A DNA stretch of 64,000 nt, taken from Dactylellina haptotyla (Eukaryota; Ascomycota; Orbiliomycetes; Orbiliales; Orbiliaceae). Below the pieces are notes generated by a model. It was not told the DNA's origin and made no database searches. It saw only the letters and a program-made list of their open reading frames with translations. Both the position numbers and the translations under genes were made by a program. Positions 1 through 12,600 of this stretch are shown here, piece after piece; the first letter of the stretch is position 1, and each line of letters opens with the position of its first letter. The DNA lies in contig CM062381.1 in assembly GCA_031310005.1 (NCBI GenBank), positions 3,720,001-3,784,000 of the forward strand, given 5' to 3'.

Positions 1-365
1 AAAGCCGAGGTCGACACGAAAATGTCTTGAAGTCTCGATGTTTGGACAACACAAACCTAACAATTGGCTTTCGTCGACAACACATCGAGTTTGGCGATGT
101 GTTGATGGTTACAGAAACACCACAACGACAACACGAACGAGACATGTCTACGGCCTACTTTCTAAAGCTTAATTTGGTGGGTGTCGATGTGGAGAATTCG
201 ATACACGAGGAGAATATATACTATCAATCCATTGAAATCATACAGAACGGTGCAAAAACAATCCAATTGCCAAAAACAAAATAACCCTGCCCGTGGTTTT
301 AACCCAAAAGAGTATTCATTTATCATAAAGTCGTTATAATATCGTCCTGATTTGCTCACCCATCC
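1..365. other. Intergenic, nothing recognised
   Basis: Short open frames only, none with a domain or clear splice signals. It lies downstream of the membrane-protein gene that ends at 366. Confidence 0.4.
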
Positions 366-2372
366 TCATGCGTATCTTCTTCCGCCTTGCGATATCTCCG
401 GTGATACCATGACTTCCGTAGTGTTGAACACCACCGCCTTAGTAGGATCGTATACGTCCGTGTAATATTGCTCGGTCTGAAACCCGGTCTGCTGGGGTGA
501 GGACATAGCCTTAAGTATCTTACGTCTTCGCCACATACTATATCTCGAACCGTTAGCTGCTGCGAAACGCGCAATTTCATTCGATGGAAATGGGTACTCA
601 CACTAGTGCGACTATGCCGCCGATTAAAAGCAATCCACCAACACCAGCGCATACTCCGATGATGATCTTTGTCTTTGTACTAGTGCCACTGTCTTTGTAT
701 GTCTTGGGATCGTAGGTAGTCGGAGGACCAGCGGTTTCAAAGAGTTTATTTACTCCTGTACCGAAGGGGATAGTAGATGTGATGGTCGCCTGCACTGATG
801 TCGGGAACGTAGCCTCAACGCCCGATGGAACCGACGTGACGAGTGTAATCTCACTGGTGACTTTTGTCGTTTTCTGAAGGGAGACCGGACAGTCGATCAT
901 TCCTGTTGACAGACATTCAACACCCTTATACGTCACTTCCGTACTGATAGTAGTCGTCGTCAAGTCATCTAGTTGTCTTGCGGTTATAAAGGGTGCCGAG
1001 GTGGTGCTAGCAGCCTGAATAGCGCACTGTGTGTAGGTCGTAGCCCAGAGTGGAGTGGTAGCTTGTGCCACAGCACCCCATACGTGGTCCTGAAAACCGA
1101 TAGATGCACCGGCGGCAGCACCTAATACAAACTGGTAGGATTCTTCCGCTCGTAGCTGACATCCAGTCTCGTCCCCGGCCGGGGTGACTGTGATGCTTGT
1201 TGTCAACTCCGCGATATTAGCAAACACGCTGACTTCGATACCGGCACTGAGGTCAGGGACGGAAACGTTGAACAAAAGAAAGTCGATACTCGGCGTAGCG
1301 ACGCTGAAGCCTGCACGAATTCGAACACGCAGAATGGCTTTCAGCTCGACACCTGCACTTTCAATCACGACCGGCAGGAACTCAAAAAGTCCACCGTTAC
1401 TACATAAGTTGTCGGAGTCAGTAAGATGTATACACAGATACATTCTCTGTTGTCTGGATGAACTTACAAAGCGGTTCGAGTAAGCTGCTGGCCGAACAGC
1501 GGAATCTCTAAAACGGCACCATCATCCACCTTGATATGAAACCCGCTGCTGATGGTGATCTCTGCCTCAACACTCAAGATCAAATCGACGTCGGCGACGA
1601 TTCCAAGAAAAACATCGTCGATAGCGATGCCGATAGGTGTCTCTGATGTGTATAGATTCAAAGAGTAAGTCACCCCGCCCGAGAATGTTATCTCCAACGC
1701 AGTATACAATTCCAACTCATCAAATTGTATAGTCAGCAAACTCTGAGGGATCTCAGGAACATCAATGTTAAGATCAATCTGGATCGGCTGATCGAAATCA
1801 TCAAGGTCGAATCCATCGCCGAAGGCGTTGCCTACGTCTTTGAAATATTCCGTGACCCCTTCAGTGATATTGCTAATCGCGTCGCCTACTTCTGATGTGA
1901 TATTGCCTATTGCCTGGCCAAAGTCAAAGCTCCCGTTGATGGTGAGGTCGGCGAGAACATTGGCTTTGAGATAACAGGTTGTGCATTTAATCTCGACACC
2001 TGCGTTGACGGTTACCGTCCCATTCTCAGCGTTGCCTGCGACCTCCCTATCATTTAAAGTGTCAATATCCTTTTATCCAACTAATGAGATAGAGTGGAAA
2101 GACTATTCGCCGTTTACGTACTTCTGCTGGGAATAGCTTAAAAGAACTACGTTATCGAAACTCTTTTCGAATTTAGTGCTGTTCCGAAAGACGGTGTCTC
2201 TTTTCTGGAGACTAAGTCTTGAAAAGGTATTTCCGATCGCCCTCGCAACATGCCCGATTGACACACCAGGAGGACCCCAGGAGCGTACAGAGACATCCGA
2301 AGTAGAACTAGCAAGAACGGTTGAAAGCCCGGTTATGAAAACCGTAGCCCGTAGTAAATTTGTCAACAACAT
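366..2372 (-). CDS. Secreted/type I membrane protein, unknown function
   Basis: I do not recognise the family. Proposed exons are 2372-2118, 2042-1468, 1399-604 and 488-366, giving about 582 aa. The first exon starts at an ATG with a hydrophobic signal peptide (MLLTNLLRATVFITGL...). The middle is a long beta-rich, low-cysteine ectodomain with repeated GNITS/GNITE-like segments near residue 120. A single membrane span (IIIGVCAGVGGLLLIGGIV) lies near the end of exon 3. The last junction is ambiguous: donor GTGTGA at 603 gives an acidic 40-aa tail ending at 366, while the stronger donor GTGAGT at 601 gives an Arg-rich tail ending at 356. Intron acceptors follow CTRAY-like branch sites. This suggests a cell-surface protein with a short cytoplasmic tail. 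Gene existence is likely; function and tail are unknown. Confidence 0.6.
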
Positions 2373-4982
2373 TTTGGTAAAAATCCTTGAGGAAAGAAAT
2401 TGGTATGCGAGAGATTCAATAATCCAAAAAACAGCCTCTTCTAATCCTTCTCCTTCAGGAGCAGAATTCCTTCTTTATAGATTGTACAAGGAAAACTTTG
2501 AGTGCGGTTTGCAACCAATCCCAATTGCATGGATCTGCGAGCAGTGCAGGGTCCCAATTTGTTTGAGGCGGCACAGCTTGTTGACAAGAAAAACACTACT
2601 GACACGGATTCCATGGCCATTTAGATGCAGCAGAGCCTCAAGTAAACTTGTGACAAGGCCACTTTCCTCAAAGGCTATTGCAGATCCTAGTTGAGTAGCT
2701 ATAGAAGGACAATGTGTATTGTTCGATAAGTCTACTATATGCGTGCATTTTTTACAGTTGGGTGTGGACCCATAGACTCGATACGTTTCAGCGGGTCTAC
2801 TGTCAACTCTGATACCACAAAGTTCTGCCTTGGATAAACTATATGTTTCTATATTGAACGTGCGTTAACCCCCTCCTCCGCCTCCTCTTGCTCTTACTAA
2901 GAATTTAGGGAAAGACCCCAATCCATGTAAGAAAAAGGGTCGGCGACAAAGTTTTTAACTAGTCGCATGCAAGTAGCGGCACAGCTCGTCACGCAACCGC
3001 TTTATTTTGGCTACAGAGGCTGAACAAATTTAAAGAAGTTACAGGGAAGGGAAAAAATGCGAGGAAGGAAGGCTACTCTTTTCCCAAAACCTAGCACAAG
3101 CATCCTTGAGCCGCACCGCTATGATTGGAAAGTGGGTACCCGACGTGCATCCTTTATCGAATTCCGACTGCCATGTCGCAGACCGTGCCCTCAAATCCTC
3201 AAGCTAGTGAAATGATAGCTTTCCGAACAGCCGTTTTTTTAGGGCCCTCTCTTTCCAGCAATGGAAAAAAAAAAAATTCACAACACTCATGACTCTTTTA
3301 GCTTATCTGCAACTAATCCTGTAAAGCCCCACCGACTTCCCCGCTTTTCTCTGCTGAAGAACCCTTTGATATGTCGGTGTTACTTCCGTTTGTGGGCTTG
3401 TGGTGTTTTATGTGGGTTTTCAGCCAGTAAGCATGCAGGTTCCTCAGCAGAGCCTCACTTTTATTACCAATTGCCTCAATCGATGGTGCGATAGGGTAAA
3501 CTTGCTAAAAAGAACCAAAAAGATTTCGTTGAATACGAAAACTTAGCCGTCAACCGCAAAGCTAGCAGTCCCTGAAGCTTAATATAGATATCACAAAAAT
3601 GAGCTTAGCGGGAGCATGATTACTACTCCAGTTAAGGGTACTAGGCTCCAAGAGCTCAGGAATATGTTACACAGGAACCCAACAGGTAAAAAAAAGAACA
3701 GTCCCGTACGCATAATGCCTTTCTTTCCTGTATTTCCTCATCCGTTATTTCCTCCCGATTGTTTGTATTCCAATATGTTGTTATGTACGACCCCCTATTG
3801 TTGCCGCATCAAATGTGTGAAAAAAGTTGGAAACGACAGTCGCACGAGATTGACGGGAGGGAACAAGGGAACAAGAGATGAAACAGCAAGCCATCAGCGT
3901 CTGTACAAATATTTAGGTGTGAGAAGAGAGGTGCCTAAGGTTAATCTAAGTACTTCCTCTCGCAATTTGAAATTTTCTTGGGGGCCGTTGAGTTTGCGTC
4001 TGACCAGGTACCTGAACTGTGCCTCCTCCGTGCGTTGCCCCACTGCATCTGCACATTCTCCTTTGGATGGGAATATCTTTAGACGCGTCACGTGCAAGCC
4101 ATTCCCTCGAATCTTTTTTTTGACAAGACGGGACGGGAGGGAAAAGATTAACATTTTCCAAGCGAGCGCTAGTATTCCGTGTTCTGTTTGCGTGCTAGAA
4201 TATTCGAATTTGTTAGGTGGAAGGGTAGCTGCAAATGCACTGCACCCACCTGAACTGCCTTTTTCCAGTGGAGGTGACAAACCCAAGCGCTAGCAACACC
4301 GGTCTATAATGCACACCTACTTTCGAGAATGAATTATCGAAAAAGTATTCGGCAAAACAAATATTTAACTGTATAATCGGTTAGTGATTAATCAAATTTA
4401 CCGGTCTAACGAGCCGAACAGCTAGAGAGCTAGCCAGTAATACCTGCGGATAGTAAAGTGGGGGGCCCTGGGTGCAGTTGAGACAGCTCAATATGCATGT
4501 GACGAACAACGAACGAGTTCGGGACCTGGTGCAGGCCATGGCCGGCCACAACGCCACTTTAGTTACACAACGTCGAGGCATAAAATTATAGTCTTCAAGC
4601 TGTGAGCTTTCAAATATTTGTTAAGGATATACTTCTCAATTTTTTAAAGAGCGGTGGTTTTATGCAAAGTGAACAAATCTTATGCATCCCACGTATGCAC
4701 CTGATTTCGTGGAGTACGCGTGTACGTGGACACGTAGACGGATGTACATGCGCTATGGCGGCATTTGCATTTAGATATTCACTATCAATCCGTCACTACT
4801 ATCGATATCGATTTATGACTTGTTCTCGAGATATTCCATTGTCTATTCTCGGGTCCTAACATATATACCCCGCCTTTTACCCCACGGTTCACGAGTGTGC
4901 TTGTGTATCAATATATAGTCAATATCATCTTTCATAATATAAAAAACTACAAGCTACTAAGAAGCGGACAAGAAACGAAATC
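2373..4982. other. Long intergenic region with one doubtful ORF
   Basis: Contains an ATG-started 225-codon open frame at 3616-4293 (+). It overlaps a 130-codon frame on the other strand, has no recognisable domain and is rich in Arg/Pro/Cys like a non-coding translation. I would not call it a gene without expression evidence. A/T homopolymer runs occur near 3236 and 3265. An AT-rich stretch with a TATA-like ataatataaaaaac at about 4936 precedes the small gene at 4983. Confidence 0.35.
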
Positions 4983-5409
4983 ATGGAAGCTCTAAATGCA
5001 GGTGTAAAGAAACTCGTTATAACACCCAACGATGAACACCAAAAACTACCTACAATAAATACGAGTGAGTTAATACGCTTATATAATTATTCTTCTGGAA
5101 GAAAGAGTTCGGAAAAGTGAATTGACGATTACAAAGCACATGTCCAACAATCTAAACCACGAGCGAAACCAACGACGCCAAATAAACCGAAACGGAGCCG
5201 GAAATTCAACCGTACAAAAAATTTAAGATCCAATCCAGACAGACGCATTGTGCCAGGCCGATATAATCTCAGACCGAAGGTAAGGCTTCGCCAAATGGGT
5301 TGACAAAGACTCCTGGTTGTGACGTAGATTAATGATTGAACAGGGCTGCCTCCGTACTATGCAGACGCGAAGTGACATTGGACATGATGGGACAACCGTG
5401 GGTCCCTAA
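4983..5409 (+). CDS. Small basic protein, three exons, unknown
   Basis: Inferred by splicing; no single open frame is long. Exons 4983-5064, 5137-5279 and 5344-5409 join in frame to a 96-aa product. Donors are GTGAGT and GTAAGG; acceptors are AAG and CAG. Exon 2 encodes a very basic, proline-rich segment (repeated PK/KP, RSRKFNR) ending in PGRYNLRPK. A TATA-like element lies about 45 bp upstream of the ATG. No family is recognised; the composition suggests a nucleic-acid-binding or disordered peptide, which is a guess. It could also be a chance chain of three short frames, though the codon-perfect junctions and canonical sites argue for a gene. Confidence 0.35.
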
Positions 5410-5923
5410 AGGTACACATGGGAGATTTGATGTCACGCATGAAAGTGAGATGTAGAGCACATATCCTGGCAGCTGGTTTCAGGATTTTTCCTTTCTGTCG
5501 GGATTTTCAATAAACACGAAATTGTAGGTTATAGACAGCGTCTCTCTAGACTTCATAGTGAATTATTTGCCATTTGTAGAATTAAAATTGAATTAGAACC
5601 GCGGGTTTTTTCTGGTAGTTTCCTGCGTATGTTAGCTTATTTAGCATACGGATTGTAGGACTTGCCAAGACCATGTTTGACCAAGAGAGCAATAAAAGTT
5701 ATATATGAGATTAGATTCCATCCTATAATACCCATCAAACAAAAAATGTGAGATTGATCCCTCTGAAAAGCCAAAGAAACGCTTCTATAATGCCGATAAA
5801 CTATACTATACAAACCCAGCCGATGAAACTGCTCAAGCGCTGCTCCTACTACTTCCCAACGGCGTTTAAACCTACGGTTCCTCGTTCCTCTTCAGTACTA
5901 TACATCCCGGTAACAGAATTCGT
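5410..5923. other. Intergenic, 3' flanks
   Basis: Lies between the small gene (+) and the 3' end of vma11 (-), so it is a convergent terminator region. No further structure seen. Confidence 0.4.
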
Positions 5924-6752
5924 TTAACTGCCACCCTTGGTGTTAAGGATCAAAGCAACGATAAGCCCGTAAAGACCCAAGACTTCCGCGAAGATAAGAA
6001 TAAGCACCTAAAAACCGGTTAGTTCAGATCAATATTGAGGGATCAAGAAGTGAGACTTACCATTCCAACGTAAACCCTGCTCTGCTCCAGATATGCTCTC
6101 ACACCCTGAAAAATAAACGTCAGCACATCGGCGCTATTTTCTCTTCTTTTTGGCAACCGTTATAAGTATGGTCAACTTACAGCATCGCCAACATTTCCAA
6201 TCGCATAACCGGCAGCTAGACCGGAGAATCCCACGCTCAGACCGGCGCCTAAGTGTAAGAATCCCTGGAAAAGACTGTAACTCTTATCCGGGCCCATATC
6301 ACCCGCGATCAACACCGATACGACGAGGGAGTAAACGCCCAAGATACCGCTCATGACGACGGGGATTAGGGATTTCATGATGAGTTCTGGGCGGAAGATA
6401 CCGATACCGGAGATACCGATGCCGGATTTGGCGGTACCGAAGGCTGCGCCTGCGCCTGTAGTATTCGTAGTTTTGTTAGCTGTGGGGTTTCTTGCGAGGA
6501 GATACGGTAATGCGGGGGTGGGACGTACATCCACCTATCATCTGGAGGTGTGGGGTAGACATCGTTAGTTTCGGTTATATGATTTGGGGTGTATATTCGA
6601 AGATTGAGGGTATGTAACGTACGGCAAAGGCAACGCCGGCCTGGTTGGTTTCATGTTAGCTATCGTTTGAGAAGTTTAGGTAAGGTTGGGAGGGTAGTTA
6701 CCATTCCAAAGAACGGTGCGAATGCCGGGGTGAGGGGGTTGTGGTCCGACAT
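5924..6752 (-). CDS. vma11: V-ATPase Vo proteolipid subunit c' (Vma11)
   Basis: Subunit c' of the membrane rotor of the vacuolar H+-ATPase; it translocates protons into the vacuole. Six exons: 6752-6702, 6640-6623, 6541-6529, 6455-6181, 6105-6061 and 6007-5924, giving 161 aa, the usual length. The product has four hydrophobic helices. Family motifs seen are [47 protein letters not shown] and the last helix with the essential Glu in [20 protein letters not shown]. The EQSRVYVGM segment and the FRPELIMKS sequence favour c' (Vma11) over c (Vma3). Exons 2 and 3 are microexons of 18 and 13 nt. They restore exactly the residues between APFFGM and AGAAFG expected from the family, so the structure is well supported. 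It is transcribed away from rom2. Confidence 0.95.
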
Positions 6753-9649
6753 GGCTGTTCCGCTGTGGTTGTTGCTCTTCTTATAGACGTTTCGTTGGCC
6801 CCTTTGGTTACCGGCGTAATCTGGCCTCCGGACGTGCACCGTAGGCTACTGTACAGCGGTGGAAGAGATGTAGTGTATACTCGGGATTGATATCGAGAGG
6901 GCACGGGTGTCGGAGAACCGGGTGAGGTGGAAGGTGGCCGTCTGATATGTAGTCGGAGAGCGCGACGGTGGATGCTGGTGGAATGGCTGGGCCGAATTTC
7001 GTGATGATGAAATGGAGCAGTCGTTGTTGACCGGGGCCGCGTTGCTACGAGATGGCTGGTCTTGGCGTGGGAGACTGCCAAGACGTCGTCTGCGGGAGAC
7101 CACATTTTCAACACAGAATATTGCTAGGTGTAGGTGTTTGTGCAGGCCCGCTGCTTGCTGATATTCAAGCGTGATGCTATCAGTCTTGCATACAAGTTTC
7201 ACTGCGTTCCAACATATACGGACGTTTTTTATTGTGAGGAGGCTCTAGTATGCTCATCTCACTATCATGTGGCGCCTGTCTGTTGGGGTTGATCAACTAT
7301 AGTTTGATATATTGTCGCTTTTGTATATTGGCTGAGAAATTATAGGAGGACTAAAGTCCATACTTTAGTGTGTAAAAACGTTTTTAAACACTGCTATGAT
7401 AAACTAGTGGTCTCCAGTGAAATCAGAAAACAACCAGAATTCCTCACCAAGTTTTTGCAATTTAACTTTGAAAGCCAGTACCTCTTACCATTTATAGCAC
7501 GAGATACATCTATAGATAGGAAGGGAACTAGTCATATTGAAACTACGTACATATATAGTAGTGGAAGAGCCCTGGGTGCTATTAATTGTCATAGAATGAA
7601 ATTAGCACACGTTCATCTGTAATAGATATTTGTCGGCGAATATAGCTTTTACCATCACACAACGTTTTGCATCGGTCATGTTAGGAAATTACTACAAGCG
7701 TGGGCAAGCACAATTAAATAAAAAAAACTTCAGAGCAATTGACACCATATCTCTCCAAATAGGCATGTCTGGTGCTGTGAAAGATCTTGAGACTAATTGT
7801 TTATATATATAAATATTTTGCTTACTCAACTAAATCCTTTAGTTGTGAGTTATGTGGGATTGGGCACGAGTTTCCAACTGCATTCGATCGGCGGGTGTTT
7901 CGCCATGCGAGAACTACGCTTCGAACCTTTTTTGGGAGCTATGCATTCCTGGTGGATAATTAAATTCTTTATGGCCCGGGGTGTTGATAAGAATTCAAAA
8001 TATCCCGTTACGGATATATAGATCATCTGCTTCCCTCTCCGCGATCCGGAAATACCTCAGCTTAGCGTCCCCAAATTTCAATTGGTGGCACGCGGTGAAG
8101 GGCCAGAAAAACCACAGCTCTTAATCGATCTGTAGCATCATGGACAAGTTTGAGCGTTGCGTGGTGAGCTGCAACACCGTCGCATCATGCAGGTACAAGC
8201 AGAAACGAGGCTCTTTCGTCAACTACTTCTGATAAAACCGAGCGAGAAAACGGCGGACCAGGTGAATCGGTGGATGTCGCGCGCAAGGCTGACTGCAATC
8301 TGGTTTATCAGTTGCATGGGGTTTCGGCTAAAGACAGCAGAAAATCATGGCAATCATTATGATGTAAACTGCTCTCTCTGGTCTTTTACATTTTGCGGGC
8401 AGGGGTCTAGCAATCAACATGAAACCGCGCGATTGCGTACCAGTGCCCACCAGCGGGATTGGGAGCCAAGAACTCTCGACTGGCTGTGGCGGTGGTAGAA
8501 GAGCGGAAGCTAGCAGAAGGCTCACTAGCCTGGCGAGATAGTAGATAGAGAGATAGATAGAGCCTACGATGCAGAGAGAATAGCCAATGCCGCCGTCCGG
8601 GCCGGGTTTAGTAGCTTTATATCGAGCGAACGGGCCAAACGGGGGGAAGTTGGCTGCAGTGCATTGGAATGGGAGAGCTGCCAGGAGTTGTCTGATCACA
8701 TCACATCACCACCGCAGAGCAACACCGCCAACACCTCCAACACCAGAAACGTCCTCCCCGAAAAGGACATCATCTCCAGTTTCCACCTCCCTCCTCACAG
8801 GAGTCCTCCTCCACCTTCGCCGCCCTCGCCATCGACGCTACGCTCCTCGCCGTCGCCTCCATCGCTCTCCGCTCGCCCTTCGCCGCCTGAGGGCCCATAT
8901 CGCGTCTACTAGATAACGGGAAAAGCACCCTGCCGATCCACCAGCGTCTCCCGCAGGAAGGAAGCCCAAGCTCGTCCGAACGCTGCATCGCCCTCGGCTA
9001 CACGTACTCTGTTCATACATATTCCTATATATATACTCCACCCAAGCTCACCAACGCCCTCACACGCTAGCACACCCATCGCATCATCACGGGAGGACGC
9101 TGTCGGAGACGGGGGGACCTGATACAACCTCACTCAAAATCTTTTCGAGGAGCTCGACTTTGGAACAAGCCGGCCTCCCATCCACCACCTGCCGCCGGCA
9201 TCAAAACCTTCACCCTCTCTTCAGCCACCATCAGCAGCTCTCGATCGTCAGCAGAATACAGCTCTCATCCCCCTTAGGTGCGGTGGATCTAGCGGGCTGG
9301 AACACCCCCCTACGATTGATCGGATCTCAAATCACCTTCGGGCACGCCTGATTCCGACCTTTCTGCCGCGACATAGGGCGTGTTGACCTTGTCCGGTACA
9401 ATATTTCACAACCTGTCCCAACACTCGCAACCATTTTTGCAATCGATGCGAGACGTCTGAACCGGCAATTGGGGATCCATAACCTTCGGCGCCGACGCCC
9501 TTCTCTACTCAGACGTAAGTTCCTCAAATCCCCGGTCTTGAAAATCTTCTCCCTCGTCTTTGTTGTCGTGGGTCGGCCTCGGCACGGATTTAGGGGATCG
9601 ACCACGAACAACCTAGCTAACTGCCTTCGGTGCTCTCTGAAGGAAGAAG
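6753..9649. other. Divergent promoter region of vma11 and rom2
   Basis: About 2.9 kb between the vma11 and rom2 start codons. The rom2 side (8580-9640) is C/T- and CAC/TCC-rich, as in a long 5' leader with several short upstream ATG frames. A GATA/TAGA-rich simple stretch lies at about 8538-8562. Open frames here on both strands are low-complexity and not supported as genes. A GTAAGT-type donor at 9514 could mark a 5' UTR intron, but this is not established. Confidence 0.4.
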
Positions 9650-12600
9650 ATGGCTGAGCCTCAGCACGGTCGTGCCTACAATCCCGGGCCCTCTTCGTCG
9701 ACAAGAGATGCCGCCTTTTCCAGCATCTTCGGGGCCGCTCCTCCCCCGGGGAGGTCGCAAACCATGAACTCCCAGTCGCCAATGCCACCGCCGTCGAGGT
9801 CCCAGACCATGGGGAACATGCAGAGACCTGGACACGATATGAGGGATGATGGCTACGAGTCTCATAAATCTAACGGATATCCGCCTCCTAACCAACATCA
9901 CCGGCCGCAAAACGGGTACCCTCCTCAGGGGATGGCAAATGGAAGCTACGGGCGTCCAATGCCACCACCACAGCAACAGCAGCAGCAGCAGCAACAGCAT
10001 CATCAACAACAACAACATCAGCAATCGCACCACCAGCAACATCCCCAGCAGCACCATCAACAGCCACCAATGCATGGCCAGTACCAGGGACAGGGACAGG
10101 GACACCCTCCGCACCAGCAGTACCACCAACAACAACCACCACCGGATCGCCGTCCGTATCCCCAGAATCAGCGGATGCCACCTCCTAGCTTCAACAGACC
10201 TCCCCCAAGTCGCTTCTACGGAGGGGGGCCTCCGCAAGGGCCCGGAGGGGGAGGTCCGGGGTACGCTGGACCAGCTATGAATAACGACCCGAATCGTTCT
10301 AGGTCCCTCGCAGGTTATGGACCTCCGCCTAGCTCATTTCACCACGGCCCTGGATCGCGCGGACCCGGACAGAACCAAGTCGTTAATCCAATGGCCCGCC
10401 AGACAGCTCAGGGACGACATATCCCGGAACGTGTCGACGAACGGTCGATGTCAATGACCTCGAACTACCCCGAAGGTCGTGATCTTCCAAGAGCACAGAC
10501 TATGAGTGGCCGAGTCATCCCATTTCGACCTCGCGAAAATAGTGAAGATGGATACGGCGGCGGCGGCGGCGGCGGCGGTGGTCCCTCGCCCGAGGCTCGC
10601 GCGCCTCCCAATTTTGACGACCGATTCCAACAGTCGCCCATCGCGGCACATCGCTCCTCACCTGCTCTATCCCAACGAAGCTCAAGTGGTACCTTTGTCA
10701 CACGCCCAGAGAATCGAGATTCTCAAATGTCACAAGCCTCCCAAGCCTCCGTGGCCTCGAACTCGAGCATGAAACCGCGAACTCCTAGTTACGCCAGTAC
10801 CGCTTCTAGTATCACGGCGGTCAACACACCAACATCGGCCACAAACACTCCTACTTCGTTTAGCCCGGATCCCACGTCTGTTGGACTTAAGCAGCAGCTG
10901 TCACAATCTTCAAGAGCTCAAACTATGATGTCCCAGCAGTCCACCATATTGACGACCTCCCGAAGATCACCTCTCGTCTATCCCGCTCTGCTATCCAAAG
11001 TGGCCGATGTCTTCCGCGAACGGATACAAATTGGAGATCGAATGAAGAACGAATTGACGTATAAATCGGCGTTTACAGGCGCGGAGGCTGTTGATATGAT
11101 TGCCTATATCATTAAGACTAGCGATAGGAATCTGGCCCTTCTGCTTGGGCGTGCTCTCGATGCGCAGAAGTTCTTCCATGACGTTACCTACGACCATCGA
11201 CTCCGAGACTCTGCCAGCGAGGTCTACCAATTTAGGGAAAGACTTGTTGACGAAGATAAAGCCGATGTCAATGGAGTTTTCACGCTTCTCACGGAATGCT
11301 ATTCGCCCACCTGTACTCGAGATCGACTCTGCTATTCGATTGCCTGTCCACGTAGGCTTGAACAGCAGGCTCGTCTTAACATGCAGCCACTGCCTGGACT
11401 TAAGAGAGAATCTTCAAGGTCGAGCTTGCACGATGGAGACGAGAAGGAGCAGAAACTGTGGATTCATAGCGTTCCTAAGGAGGTTGCCGAAAGCGTCTCT
11501 GATTCCGAGAAGAAGAGACAAGAAGTCATCTGTGAAGTTATATACACAGAAAGAGACTTTGTCAAAGATTTGGAATACTTGCGTGATTTCTGGATGAAAC
11601 CGTTGCGAAATGGGGGCCCACCGGCATCGCCTATTGCCGACTATCGACGCGAAAAGTTTATCCGTACTGTCTTTTCGAACATTCTCGAAGTTCATAGTGT
11701 GAATTCGAGACTTGCCGATGCTCTAACCAGGCGACAGCAGAACAATGCCGTTATTCACAACATTGGAGACATATTTTTGGAATTTGTGCCACATTTCGAT
11801 CCTTTCATCAAGTACGGTGCGAACCAACTCTACGGGAAATACGAATTCGAGAGAGAAAAGGCTAGCAATCCGGCTTTTGCGCGATTCGTAGAGGAGACGG
11901 AGAGATTGAAGGAATCGAGAAAGTTGGAACTGAACGGTTATTTGACCAAGCCAACGACGCGTCTTGCTAGATACCCGCTCCTGCTCGAGGCTGTCTTGAA
12001 GAACACTGCTGAGGATAACTCGGACAAGCAAGACCTACCAAAAGCCATTGAGATGATTCGTGAATGTTTGAGCAAGGTCAATGTTGAATCTGGAAGAGCA
12101 GAGAACCACTTCAACCTCATGCAACTCGATCAGCAGCTGCAATTTGCGCCCCAAGATAAGGTCGACTTGAAGCTTACTGAGGAAGGGCGACAGTTGATAT
12201 TCAAGGGCAGCTTGAAGCGAAGTCCCACGGACCAGGGTACTGGTGATATTCAAGCGTTTTTGTTTGATCATGCGATGTTGCTTGTCAAGATCAAAGTGCT
12301 GAACAAGAGAGACCAATATAAAGTATACAAGAGAGTATGTCCTTCTCCATAGCCCTTTTCAATATCTAAATTGTACTAACTTCAGTAGCCAATTCCTCTT
12401 GAACTTTTGGTCATCAATGAGATGGCAGAGGTTTTGCCGGAGAGAGGCATCAAGCGACCGCCGTCATCACTGGTACCAAAAATAGGGAACCAGCAGAAGA
12501 CTGATGCGAACGCGAAAGGCGGTTACCCAATTACCTTCCAGCACCTGGGTAAGAGAGGCTACGTTTTATCGCTATTTGCTGCTACGGTTGTTGGTCGCCG

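Noticed and set aside
3616-4293. 225-codon ATG frame as a gene
   Set aside because: No domain, biased composition and an overlapping opposite-strand frame; mentioned only in the intergenic note.
8328-8916. Several 80-120-codon frames on both strands upstream of rom2
   Set aside because: Pro/Ser/Arg-rich translations of C/T-rich leader DNA; they are mutually overlapping, with no domain or splice support.
9617-10237. 206-codon antisense ORF rich in Leu/Met
   Set aside because: Shadow of the CAG/CAA poly-Gln region of rom2; there is no independent coding evidence.
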